NCBI GenBank assembly: GCA_033807695.1
Contig: CM066306.1
Location: forward strand, 3,410,001-3,474,000
Direction of reading: 5' to 3'
From: Daedaleopsis sinensis
Taxonomy: Eukaryota; Basidiomycota; Agaricomycetes; Polyporales; Polyporaceae
DNA: 64,000 bases
In this document: piece after piece, positions 35,201 to 46,068 of the stretch
Position numbering within the stretch: the first letter of the stretch is position 1
How the letters are laid out: each line of letters begins with the position of its first letter
Notes under the pieces: generated by a model
Databases searched by the model: none
The model's input: the letters and a program-made list of their open reading frames with translations, nothing else
Told to the model about the DNA's origin: nothing
Program-made: the position numbers and the translations under genes

Positions 35201-38178
35201 ATGATGCAGCCGACGCCCTTTGCCTCTGCGGACGTCCCTGCAACAACATCGACGCCGCCTCGGTGCGCTCCATCATAAACAGTTATTGCGGGGACAATTC
35301 TGAACTGACGACTTCTCATGTACTTAGATCCGAACCTTATGCAAGACCCAGTACTCCGCATCAACAGCAAGGGAATTTAGGGAAAGCATTTGCTAGGTAT
35401 GTTGTGCAACCGTCCGCACCATCTGATATCCCGAGAAAGTCTGACCAGAATTCCCTCCAGCGCACTACTTTGGCTACTGTCATGATGCCCGACATCTTAG
35501 TCGGTAACAAGGACGATTGGATACGCCATTACACATCGAATCGTATCGGCGACGCAGAACTGAATGTGATCATATCCACTCTCGAGAAGGCCGGTCTCGT
35601 CGTCGTCGACGACAATGGTAGTCTTTCCTGGAGGGACTTTCCTATGGCTCCGTCGGCGCTACGTCGTCAGAACTTGAAGGCGGCAAAATCAATGTTGAAG
35701 GGGAAGAAGAAAGACGATGGAGGGTCAGTCAACAACACTGCGACCGATGGACAGGACGACATGTTAGCAACGGCACGCTCACAGGAAGCTGTCACATCTG
35801 ATAAGCGAGCAAGGACCGAACGAGGCATTTTCAGCCCTCTCGGCAAAATCATCAATGCTATTGCCGAAACCGCTCTACCTGGCCTCGCTCCATCCTGCAA
35901 GTATAAGGAGGAGCCATACGAAACGGATTCAGAGGTGTCAGGATCTCAGCATCGCGTTGACGGTTCAATGCAGCTACTAGTATCCACATCCTCTGCTTCT
36001 CAGTCCACCTCCCAGCTTTCTGAATCCACGTCCTCGAGGATCCCTACATTGGACGTCGCTGTTAATTTCGAGTTCAAGCTCACTACCAGAGCTGCACTGG
36101 TATGCGATGTGGGTGTTGGTCAACCCTTTGTGCTCCAGGAGATGAAGCTCACGAGTCACAGAATCGTTGGAAGGTGCTCTACTCGGCGTATCATAACATG
36201 TACAGCGACTGTAGGCGGAAGCACACCTATAGCGTGCGTGATGTCACCGTGCTCCACCGACGAATTTACTAATGTTGATGGCACAGATCACCATTGAAGA
36301 CAAGAACGTAGCTCTGTGGTATTTCTCTCGATCGCACTCATCCAAATCGCAGGCCTTTGATCTCCTGGTAAGTGTTGATCCGTCCGGAGGAATTCACCAC
36401 TCTAATAATGTCCCTAGGATGTCCGCGCAGTTGTTAGGGCCTTTTCGTCCTTGATATTCTCAACTGTCGAGGAGCTTGGCTACGACGCGGACATCAGGCG
36501 TATCGAAGAGAAAGATGGAGAGGATAACGACCACCTTCGCTATGTGTACAGGGTGGGCGACCGTTTCTACAAGACGTTGAAGTGCATCGACGAGTACGAC
36601 AACTTGATGATCACCGGCCGTGCAACGCGAGTTTGGGAAGTCATCGAAGTCCACAGTTTCGACAGTCCCCAAGCATTGCCGAACGCGGAGCGCAGGGTGT
36701 TGCGGGACGTCTGGCTCGACGCTGGGAGCGGTACGGAAAGAGAGATTCAGCAGGAGATCTTCCAGCGCTGCGACGACCTCGCGAATAGTTATCCTGCAGA
36801 TGACGACCCTCGATTTCATGGCGTCGATGAGATGACGAAGGAGGAGCTACGCCGTCGCCTCACGGATGGATCATACAAGGAACTCTTCCTCACCATCGAG
36901 GAAGACCGCCGGGGCGCCAAATCAAAAGCGATTGCAACAGGGTTCGTCGCCGAGCCTGCTGTCTTCGCGGCACCCGAATATTTCAACAAGAGCGCGACGA
37001 AAAAGGGGGCAGATGCGCATCGAAGCCACGCATCGACCCCCCGCAGCATCCCCGCTCAGTTTGCGCCTGCCATCCCGCAGATTGATGGTGAACCTCGCGA
37101 CTACAGACCCAAACAGCGCAACTTCGTTGTGTATAAGGAAGTGTGTCGTGCGCTGCACGAGCTTGATGATCTGTATCCCGTCACGCAAGCGTTGCTGGAT
37201 TGCGTACTTGGTGGGTACCTTTTCATGTACGAACGCCGCTGTCTTTGTACTGATTGGTGATTCACTTTAGCGCTCCAAGTCTTGTTTATGATCTCCTGGA
37301 TTCACCGCGACGTGAGCTCCGGGAACATCCTTTGCTACAATGGTCATGGCAAATTGGGTGACCTAGAATACGCGAAGCCATTCGACTTGAACGTAGGGAG
37401 ACGCTCATCGGACCCCAAGACGGTGCGTTCACCGATACTGTCTAGCATGATGAAGGGCACTAACGATACACAGGGCACACCAATCTTCATGGCTGTCGAG
37501 ATTACGTCCGGCCGGCAGATCTATAAGTACAACGACGAGAACTACGACGAGCTATTGGATAAGCTTAAGCGAACCCGAACCACCAGCCCCGTTCGTCACA
37601 ATTTCCAACACGACCTGGAGTCCATCTTCTGGATCCTCTTCTGGCTCGCCGTCACGCATATAGGTGGTCAGGACTATGCAGCCACCGCCAAGAGACTTTT
37701 CCAGAGCAAAAGTTCTCACTTCATGTTCCACCGTCATGAAGCCCTTTGTGACGAGGACTTCCTTGTGGACCAGCTCCATGGTCTGCGCCGAGACCTACCC
37801 GAGGTTCTACAGGTCGGGTTGTTGGAGATGCGCAGCAAGCTTCACTCCTACTATATGACGCGCAAGACCCATTACCACGATATGTCTTCCTACGCTCCTC
37901 TCTACGACCATTTCCGAGAAATCTTGGTCGAAATTTACACTGCAACTCCGACCGGAACAGTGCGCCTCGTGCAACCTCCACGGCCACATATTACCATCAA
38001 GTCTGGCTATGGGGATAGCCATAGTCGAACGCTCCATTTGGACGCGAAATTCAAGGATCCCGAGGGTGTACAACTGTCCCCTCATAAGGTGACGTCACTC
38101 AAGCGTGTACGAGGACAATCGGAAAGTACTGCCGATGATAATCAAGCCCGGCCAGAGAAGCGTCATGCTCAAGGATAA
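35201..38178 (+). CDS. Fungal-type (FunK1) protein kinase
   Basis: Seven exons (35201-35262, 35328-36099, 36162-36233, 36287-36367, 36418-37210, 37271-37422, 37474-38178) give 878 residues with all phases consistent. FunK1 hallmarks are present: ITIEDKNVALWYFSRSHSSK and FSTVEELGYD before the kinase core, WIHRDVSSGNILCYNGHGKL as catalytic loop, GDLEYAK in the DFG position, GTPIFMAVEI in the activation segment, and HDLESIFWILFWL in the C-lobe. FunK1 kinases form a large basidiomycete-expanded family linked to multicellular development; substrates are unknown. The Met-Met start at 35201 was chosen because the longer frame upstream begins with a non-ATG codon, and the first short exon splices in frame. 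A basic C-terminal tail (KRVRGQSES..) follows the kinase domain. Confidence 0.85.
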
Positions 38179-38914
38179 AGTAAGTGTTTCCAGTCTACCG
38201 CGCGAAGTTTGCTTACAAGCCCGCTTAACGGTGTACTTTGTGAATGGGTAGGAGGTCCAGGAGGTACCTGTGTGCACAGCGATCTGGTGACCGCCGCTGT
38301 CCTTCGTATGATCCACGCAAACTCTACCTTTGTAGCGTGGTGGTGTGCCTCCCTGTAGCCGCCACGCCATCTGTAACCACTATGCCAAGTATACCCTCGT
38401 CATTCATGTCATCATATCTTGCTTTCTGTCAACGATGATACTTTCTCTGTGAGCACTTGGACGATATGCGGGATGCCACCTGCGTGTCAGTGTGCACAGT
38501 GTCACGTCCTGTCCGTGAGACAGCACATCGTCCTACTTGCCCTAACACGCTCGGTAACAGCGCCCATAGACGCAATTGATCATCCTGAATAGCGCTAAAC
38601 ACATCGATGGGCTGGAAGGAACCTCTGCAAGCAAACGGCTACAACGTCAATACAGCAACGTCGACGTTCATGCACATGCCTCACAAATCCTTACCTTTAC
38701 TTCAACTAGCAGCGACAGACAGCACAAACAGTCGGGGAGCTGCAAGCGCACCCACCCACACACAGATACCAGCTCCCAATGCACCAGCACCCCAACATCG
38801 AGAAAGAGGACAGAAGAGATGCCTTCGAAGCGTAACACGATTCAGATGATGCTAATATACAGTGGAAGAGCCGGGACCTCGGAAACAAGTCCATCCCCAA
38901 TCCAAGCCGACATC
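38179..38914. other. Convergent intergenic region
   Basis: Between the FunK1 stop and the malate synthase remnant stop. No gene or repeat was recognised. Confidence 0.45.
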
Positions 38915-40087
38915 TCACAGCACGCTCCGCTGCCACGCTGCTGGGCACCCATCCCTTACGGCGAGGTAGCCCATGAGGTCGCTCGTCAGGAACTCGCTCG
39001 GCCACTCCTTCCGCACCTGCGCCTTCAGATACTTCGACACGATCTCCAGGTTCTCCGCCGCCACCGCGCCGCTCTTCAGGGTCGGGGCGATCTCGTCGAC
39101 GAGGCGGTCGATCCACGCTGCGGTGATGATCTCGCCCGAGTCCGCGGTGCGCAGGCCGTACTTGACCCACTGCCAGAGCTGCACGCGCGTGATCTCGGCC
39201 GTCGCGGCGTCCTCCATGAGCCAGTTGAGCGGGATGCACCCGTTTCCGCCGAGCCAGGCGGCGCTGTACCCGAGCGCCGTCGCGACGTTCGAACGCACGC
39301 CTTCGACGGTGATCTGGCCGGGGACCTTAGTGTTGAGCAGATCTGCAGCCGCAACCTTGACGTCTTCTCGACAAATGTGGTACTACAGGATCCGTGTCAG
39401 TCTGAGGTTAATCCGCAGGCACGCCATGACGCACCTGGTTGGGGCCGAGCATATGCTTGTTGAAGATGTCCATTGCGATCTGGTTGATGAGGGGATGCGC
39501 GATCCACGTGCCATCGTGACCGTTCGTAACCTCACGCAACTTGTCGGCGCGGACCTTGCCCATCGCGACCTCGTTCGCCTTCGGGTCGTTCTTGATCGGG
39601 ATTTGCGCAGACATGCCACCCATGGCAGCGACGCGTCGCCTGTCGCAATCTCAGCATATTTCATTGTCGAAGAGGCAGAGAAGTGCTCACTTATGACACG
39701 TCTGGATGAGGAGACGGACGTAGGAGTCCATGAAACCGACCTCCATCGTCACGTCCTTGCGGTCGGGGAGCACAGCACTCCGGTCGGCACGGCGCCGCTT
39801 GATGAAGCTGAAGATGTAATCCCAGCTGGATGTATGCGCGTCAGTGGGAACCGTTTGTACTCCTTCATGCGATGTGATCGCTTACCGTCCGCAGTTCAAG
39901 CCCGAAGAATGCGTGCGAAGCTCAAACAGGATCTCCTCCATCTGGAACGCCGCGGGAACTTGGGTCTCGATGAGGACGGTCGCACGAATGGTCCCGTGTG
40001 TCATGCCGATATATGACTGAGAGAAGTTGAATTCAAGACGTCGTTCCAAAGCCGGGCCTCGAGATAGTGCTCCATCTTCGGAAGGTA
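38915..40087 (-). pseudogene. Malate synthase, 5'-truncated and frameshifted
   Basis: The C-terminal two thirds (about 350 residues) of malate synthase, the glyoxylate-cycle enzyme that makes malate from glyoxylate and acetyl-CoA. It runs from [17 protein letters not shown] to the stop at 38915. Three introns (39826-39885, 39640-39690, 39383-39434) are intact and restore [36 protein letters not shown] and GPNQYHICREDVKVAAADLL. Other family blocks: [32 protein letters not shown]. The N-terminal ~190 residues are absent; immediately upstream the frame continues into tyrosine recombinase sequence. A 5-bp insertion (TTGAA, 40032-40036) between DV and FNFSQSYIG shifts the frame. The protein ends in SVL and not in an SKL-type peroxisomal signal. 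The fragment is therefore non-functional as malate synthase. The good preservation of the rest suggests a recent event. Confidence 0.85.
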
Positions 40088-40320
40088 GAAGTCCAGGAAC
40101 GCCTTCGACTTCCAACTGCCCAACGTGGCCACGATGTCCGGGTGGGTGCCCCTGAGCAGCAGCTCTGTGGCCCCCCCGATTCTGAAGCAATGTCCTGTGA
40201 GTAGCTCTAGCCCTGCGCGCTTCCACACCTCGTTGCAGCGGTTGATGAACCAGTCTCTGGTCATCGGTGCCCATCCCCATGAGCAGAGGTGCGAAAAGCT
40301 TAGAAGCTTACCGCGCTTAT
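40088..40320 (-). pseudogene. Tyrosine recombinase C-terminal fragment
   Basis: The frame reads [20 protein letters not shown], then [17 protein letters not shown] and [14 protein letters not shown]. This is the C-terminal catalytic part of tyrosine recombinases found in Crypton/DIRS-like fungal elements. The HxxR box (HCFR) and the Trp of the GxW motif are visible; the Tyr region coincides with the junction to malate synthase. The N-terminal recombinase domain was not found upstream, so this is a remnant. The frame continues without a stop into the malate synthase fragment. Confidence 0.7.
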
Positions 40321-40504
40321 TGAGATTTGGCTGTGTCTGCCATGATCGGCTCACTGCATTGCTGCATGTCGTCGGATTAGGTCGAGACTTGGTATAAACA
40401 TAGCCAAGCATGTTCCAGTGCTGTGTGCAAAGTTTCGCAGTGAGCGGTCAAGACGGCGCGGAGTTATGGATGGTTCATTGTTGGGGAGAGAAAAGCAGTA
40501 TTTC

Positions 40505-40585
40505 AGCTGTGATAAGTGTGCTTACTGATTAACACCTTATCTACGCTTATTTGGCTGAAATAAGCGCCACTAAGCGAAATAAGCT
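40505..40585. repeat. Cluster of AAATAAGC/GCTTATTT motifs forming hairpins
   Basis: At least three copies of the CTTATTT/AAATAAG core occur in about 80 bp, two of them as an inverted pair (CGCTTATTT, 5-bp loop, AAATAAGCG). The cluster lies just beyond the recombinase fragment and may be an end of that element. Confidence 0.5.
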
Positions 40586-41259
40586 TTTCACAGGTCTGCT
40601 GATGCCTTCTCGTCGCCTGTCACGGCGGGCACAGGCTCAGAATACACCGTAGAAAACGACCACAAAATCTCATCCGAATCTAGCCTCATTCGGAAATTGT
40701 ATCTGAATATCACTTTTGGAACAATGTGACGTTCGTGCCCACTTCCTGTGTCGTGTGATCCGACCACAAAGGCAACGTTCAAGCAACGATTAAGGACAGG
40801 AACAAAGGATGAAGGTAGGTTGCGTTCACCTCCCCTTTTCCTCGGTCGATAATGACCCTACAAAAGGCTAGGTTCTACACAAATTCTGCCAGAATTCGGG
40901 CACCCTTTTCTTCTGTCTGAAACGATTCTAGGAGGTAAACCTTTGTGAGCAGTCTTTGCCACAGACGAGAAGTGTGGTAGTAGGTCGCCTTTCCGGGTCT
41001 GCTTTATCCTGCCCAAAATGTTGCTGGAAGGTGAGCTTTCTATTTCGCGGCCGTGAAACATTCTGCGGCGAAGGAAATGGTGCCTGGAAAAGAATTCATT
41101 TTGCTGACCTGATAATCATAGACGAAGCCTGCATATCCTGATAACTTTTTGTTGTAGAAAATTGCCGTCTAGCACCACACCCCACCACCCAGCACTACAG
41201 CCCGTCACGCCTTTCTGCACCGCGACACATGCCATCACAGACGCGCCACCACTCAGCAC
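40586..41259. other. Non-coding region, nothing recognised
   Basis: No protein-like frame or repeat noticed; it is bounded by the hairpin cluster and the minisatellite. Confidence 0.4.
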
Positions 41260-41620
41260 ACCGCGGCTCTTCCCGACGCACACCTCTTTGCACCTCGACC
41301 CACGCCATCCCACCTTTGCGCCACGACGCTCTGCGCACCGCGGCTCTTCCCGACCCATTGAGCAGACGCTACCCGACGCTGCTCCTTTTGGCACTACCTC
41401 CCGCGACACCGTCGCGCCACCACTCCACGCACCGCGGCTTCCCCCGACCCATTGAGCCAGTGCCGCCCCGACGCTGCTCCTTTCGGCTCTACTCCGCCGC
41501 GAACCCGTCGCGCCACCACTCCACGCACCGCGGCTCTTCCCGACCCACTGAGCAGGTGCCGCCCCGACGCTGCTCCTTTCGGCTATACTCCGCCTTCCCG
41601 CGACACCGTTCCACGAGGCC
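41260..41620. repeat. Minisatellite, 77-96 bp period, about four copies
   Basis: Copies begin with ACCGCGGCT at 41260, 41337, 41431 and 41527. The last two intervals are 94 and 96 bp and share CCGACGCTGCTCCTTT. Frames crossing it (for example 41116-41640 minus) are repeat-derived and probably not genes. Confidence 0.75.
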
Positions 41621-41970
41621 GCCGCCCGCGTCAATATCATTCATCCACTCTTTCAAACACTCCTCCGTCCACCGTCCGCGAGGCAGCCGCTCCTGACCGC
41701 GCTCAAATTTCACACTGCGCGCCGCCGGATTTCACAACGGACATCCAGGTAAGTCGTCGGCTCACATGCTCGGCGACGATCTACCTCTCCACAACGCTCA
41801 CCTGACACTCCCCGACAGATCGTGACTCCTCGCACACCGTGGCGTCGGCGTGCTCGAGCATCACGGCGCGCACGCCCGCTCGCAAGTCCAGGGTAGGTGA
41901 CGATAAGGCATACATGCATGTTCAGAGGCTGTCCGTACCTCAGAGCTGTTCTGTTCTGAAGGATGTAACG

Positions 41971-42340
41971 ACGCGTGGTCGCGAGGGCGTAGTCGCGCCG
42001 CGCGGTGTTCAAGATCGGTGTGGAGCAGCGCCCTTCGGGATGGCGGGGAGAGGTGTCGTGGTAGGATGAGTCCAGCTCCCGCGAGAGAAACAGTGATTGA
42101 GCTCATTGTTGCGTGCAAAGAAGATGACGACGTCGAGGGCCATGTACATGGTCGTGGCGGAGTGAAATAGACGGCGGCATCGGAACATGCGCGACGATGT
42201 GCACCGCTGCCATGGCCACACGACGCTGCGTGGTCGCGAGCGGGTAGTCGCGCACCGCGGCGCTCGGGACCGGTGAGGAGCTGCGCCCTTCAGAATGGCG
42301 GGGAGTGGTGTTGTCGCGGAAAGAGTACAGCTCCCGCTCT
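41971..42340. repeat. Pair of diverged direct repeats of about 115 bp
   Basis: Units at about 41971-42085 and 42226-42340 share GCGTGGTCGCGAG at their start, GCGCCCTTC and ATGGCGGGGAG in the middle and AGCTCCCGC at the end. They lie about 255 bp apart. Nothing coding was recognised. Confidence 0.6.
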
Positions 42341-42673
42341 ACTCTGGCTGACGAAATTGCGAGCACGCCGGCGTGGTGTTCAGAGAAGTGATTATTGAGG
42401 AGCTAATCATACATGAGGATATAGTACGAGGTCGAGGAGACGATCGAGGCATTTAGCAGTGATGGTATTCGAAGGGATCATATTCGCGAGCGCAGGCAGA
42501 GGAAGGGATGGAAACTAGACACCAGATTTTAGAGTGAGTCCCACATCGGGTGCTCGCTGGCATGATCTGTGGGCTGGACATGCATGGGTGAAATAAGTCT
42601 GGTGCGGGATACTACCCATATCAACGCGAATACGGCTAATGCCGCAGAGAACGCACGGGAGGACCGACCGGCC
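42341..42673. other. Non-coding region with an AGTCCCACATCGGG motif
   Basis: The motif at about 42537-42551 resembles conserved ends of small LTR (TRIM-like) elements in plants. No paired copy was found in this window. Confidence 0.3.
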
Positions 42674-45437
42674 TCAACGGTCGCGACGCGCTTCTGCAAA
42701 GAGGGTTTTAATATGTGGGCGCGACAGCATCAATGATTCACGTACCACGACAGAAAGGTTCGTTCTACGGGCCGAAGCTAGGACGACTTGCATGATGTTG
42801 ACAAGCATCGTAGCAAGACTGATGACAGCGGTGACAAATGCAGAAGAGGAAGGTGGACTATCAGGAGCAGCAGAGAGGAGCGGTGTAGTGCTGGTAGGTA
42901 GCGTCGTGTGGGGAGAGGGGCGGGAAGAGGTATGAGGGCTCGACGAATCGTTCTTCGGAGATCTCGGGAGAGCTTCCGGGGTGGCAGGAGCATGGGTCGA
43001 TTCCGGCAGGGAAGGGATTGTCGCGCACGGCATAGGTCCCGTTGCGTCACGTGTAGAAGGAGACTCCGTTCCGCTGAATGCCGCCAACACTTGAGTTGGA
43101 GGTGTCGTTTGAGGTGTAGTCGAGGATGGAGGTGTCGTTGGAGGTGTAGTCGAGGATGGATGTGTAGTCGAGGATGGAGGTGTAGTCGAGGATGGAGTGA
43201 TCCCATCCACATGGGCGGCAGGAAGAGGCGCTGCTGTGTCAGGAGCTGACGTTGCCTGGACCGTGGTGGGACGATTTGTAGAGCTACTACCGTCATGAGA
43301 ATGCGTGAGGCGGGCAATGCTAGCAGGGCAGTCTGGAGATGTGGGGAGCACAGCGCCGTAGTCCTCAGCGGCTGTTGCTAATTCCTGGTCGAGAGTTCGA
43401 GAGCTGGAAGCTACAAGCGCAGCAGGCAATTCGTCCGTATCCTCACCGAGCTCCATTACAAGTGCCTTCGTTCTCTCGGCGGTTTGTCGAATGCTTTGCT
43501 CCGCTTCACCGAGTCGCTGCAGTTGACACCCCATCTCTTCTTGGATCGCGATCACTTCGGCGATGTCGCTAGCCATGTGCTCCATGGTCTCCGCATCGGC
43601 ACTGTGTTGGGCTTTGAGCGTGGCAATAGCCAAGTGAGCCTTGCCGAGCTTCTGATCCAAGGTCTGAATGGAGTCGACATAGGCTTCCTGCGCCTTCGAC
43701 ATCGAGCGACGTTCTTTGGTAATGGTTTCTATCGCTTCGTGAGCTTCATCCGCACTGTACGAGAGATAAACCCGTAAGCTTACCTTGCGTTTTCAAAAGG
43801 AGCTTCTTGGATATTTGAACAGACGACACGAGCTGGGTACGGAGCATGGAGAGCTCACTTTCAAGCCCTGTAGTACGTTTGTCCAGATCGTTCTGTAGTG
43901 TGAAGGTCAACGACGGGTCAACGGAAGAGCTCTCGAAAACCCTTACCTGAGCTCGCTGCACTTGTCTGATAGACCTCGCGATGCTTCTAGGAACAAACAT
44001 CGTGGGGCTGTTCTCCGGGTTCCAGAATATATCCTCGAAGGTCTCTGGAAGTCTACGTCCCCACACATCACAACGTATCCTTGCATATAGCTAATAGAAC
44101 TCACCGAGCGCTGCGTGAGGCGGATCCAACCCTCGCCGAAAGCCCTTGGACGTCATACTCCACGTTCGTACGCGACAACTGCAAGGACGAAAACGACGAT
44201 ACCAACGGTTTGATAAATTCATCGTCGGGGCTATCCAGTCTAAGGCTGAACAATAGGTCAGGTCACACGCAGGTAGATCCGGATCCGACCCGGCGCTTGA
44301 CCCGTAGGTCCGGATCTTCCGGATCCAGATCAAGCGCCAGGTCGGATCATTCCGGATCTAGGTCAGACCTTCGTGATTTCGTCCCGGATCCAGGTCAGAC
44401 CTTCGCAATTTTGCGGATCCGTGAACAGCGATCCGCAGCCCGCAGAGGGTGTACTTCCGGTGCGAATCTCTCGATGGTTTGAACAGTGCTACCTTACGAG
44501 GGGTCCTATAGGTCTACAAAGTTCCATTCTAATCGGTTAAGTATTTAATATTCTACAAATGTTACGATGTATCCCCGTTCTGCACCCTTGTACAGGACAA
44601 ACTAATCCAAGATATGCATCTAGGAGTATGTTTCATGCACAAATAAATGCTCAAAAATTTTACAAGTGCTTGGTCTACTGCCGGCAGCCAACCGTCCAAA
44701 AACGGGAGCTTGGTTCCCTTAATCGCTCTCGAAATCTGTGATTTACTGAATAATGTGGTATAACCGCCTCCGCTTGGGGAGCATGGAATGATTCACCTGT
44801 ATCTTGCTCAATTGTGGATGGAATCTCACGAACCTGGGTGCATTGTATGCGTTGTGGGCATCAGTACCTATGTACAAATAACGAGAGGTTTGTCTCAAGA
44901 AACGCCTCCGGTATATCATTTCGCGGATCTCTGTGCAGGTCGACCTGTAGGTGCCAGATCCGGATCGTCCGGATCCGGATCAAGCGCCGGATCGGATCTT
45001 TCCGGGTCTAGGTAGGACCCCGAGGGACCCTCTGACCTGTAGGTCCGGGTCCGGTTAACCTACGGATCGATCCGTGTTCAGCCTTAATCCAGTCTGGCCA
45101 AGTACTTGGGAGCACCTTCACTGCCAAATACTACGGACTCCGATTCACCGCCACTCGAAATACTAGAGCGAGGAGAGACGGAGCTAGGTTGAGGGGAAGC
45201 AACGCCGTGATGAGATCGATCCGTTGGAAAGTCCGTGAGGGAGAAGGTGGTGTCAGGTTGAGATACTTCCTCTCCTGAAGACGAGTCCTCTTGAGGAGCT
45301 GAGGACGAGCTCGAAGACGAGTCAACAATTGACTCCTGAGGTGCAGTATTGGGAGACGTGACGATGTCGGCTATGACTGGTAGCGATTCTGTGTCATTCG
45401 AAGTCGCAAGGGGCGAATGGTGACTGGTTGCCGACAT
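42674..45437 (-). pseudogene. Coiled-coil protein with C-terminal membrane segment, exon 1 disrupted by a transposon
   Basis: The gene starts at the ATG at 45437. Exon 1 is 45437-45087 plus 44240-44105 once the inserted element and one target-site copy are ignored. Later exons are 44052-43947, 43892-43784 and about 43743-42674, with introns of 52, 54 and 40-49 bp. The N-terminus is Ser/Asp/Glu-rich. The middle has FEDIFWNPENSPTMFVPRSI, then about 170 residues of coiled coil (MSKAQEAYVDSIQTLDQKLG). A Ser/Thr/Pro-rich repeat (STTPPSSTTHPSS) follows, and near the end one hydrophobic stretch (AFVTAVISLATMLVNIMQVV). No family was recognised. Without the insertion the frame reads YLARLDSPDDEFIKPL continuously. 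With it, a stop is the first codon of the element, leaving about 117 residues. So this allele looks inactive. Confidence 0.7.
44233..45094. mobile_element. Non-autonomous hAT-like DNA transposon with 8-bp target duplication
   Basis: The element is 44241-45086 (846 bp). Both ends are TAAGGCTGAACA as a perfect 12-bp inverted repeat. The flanks carry a perfect 8-bp duplication, ATCCAGTC, at 44233-44240 and 45087-45094. Eight-bp duplications are typical of the hAT superfamily. No transposase frame is present. Subterminal regions are rich in ATCCGG/CCGGAT motifs, and about 62 bp near 44308-44370 recur as a diverged direct copy near 44953-45015. Confidence 0.9.
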
Positions 45438-46068
45438 AGTTAGGAGTAGGTGTGTAGAGAGCAGGATGGGATCCTAGGCGCGAATGGGGGTGAATTGAAG
45501 TCTTCATGGCGAACGGAGGGCATTGGACGTAGTCTGCGAGGAGTAAAGTGCTTTGTTGTTAAGCGCACATCTTAGACGTCAAAGGAGAACTTGGCTACCG
45601 GGCCGCGGAACCTACCCTTATCCCATCAGCCGTGCCCATCAGCGCCGGATGAAGAGGTAATTAAGGTATGCTTGCTCTCGTCTCTACATCCATTGCGTAA
45701 CAAGCCGTGCGTTGTACGAAGTTCTGATCATGAGAAGTTACAGCAAAACGTAGTACTCGGACCGGTGTGAATAGACGCTTGACGAGGCAAGAGAGAGAGA
45801 GAAAGAGAAGTACTGTGACTGTGATCGCCGATGCCCAGCACCCTTGCTCTCGCTCGTGCTACAAGCCTCACATTCTGCCAGTCCCCCGCAGTCCCTAGGT
45901 AAGCTACTAGCTAGCCTTAGTGTCGTCTTTGTCGTCTTCATCTTACTCGGGCACTCGGGATGTTTTCCACCGTGTTTTCGAACTAGACAATTTCTTTCCG
46001 CTGCCGTGCCGACGATAGTACCCAACCGTACCGCGATCAAGTGATATCATCGTGCTGGTGGATGGATC
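45438..46068. promoter_or_regulatory. Divergent intergenic region
   Basis: Between the start of the disrupted coiled-coil gene and the forkhead-like gene. A GA-rich run lies near 45789-45810. No specific site was named. Confidence 0.3.

Noticed and set aside
36100..36161. Frameshift or 28-bp micro-intron in the FunK1 gene
   Set aside because: A normal 62-bp intron (GTATGC donor, TCACAG acceptor) restores the frame, so no anomaly remains.
41116..41696. Open frames over the minisatellite
   Set aside because: All are GC-rich repeat translations with repeated units in every frame; no independent support for coding.
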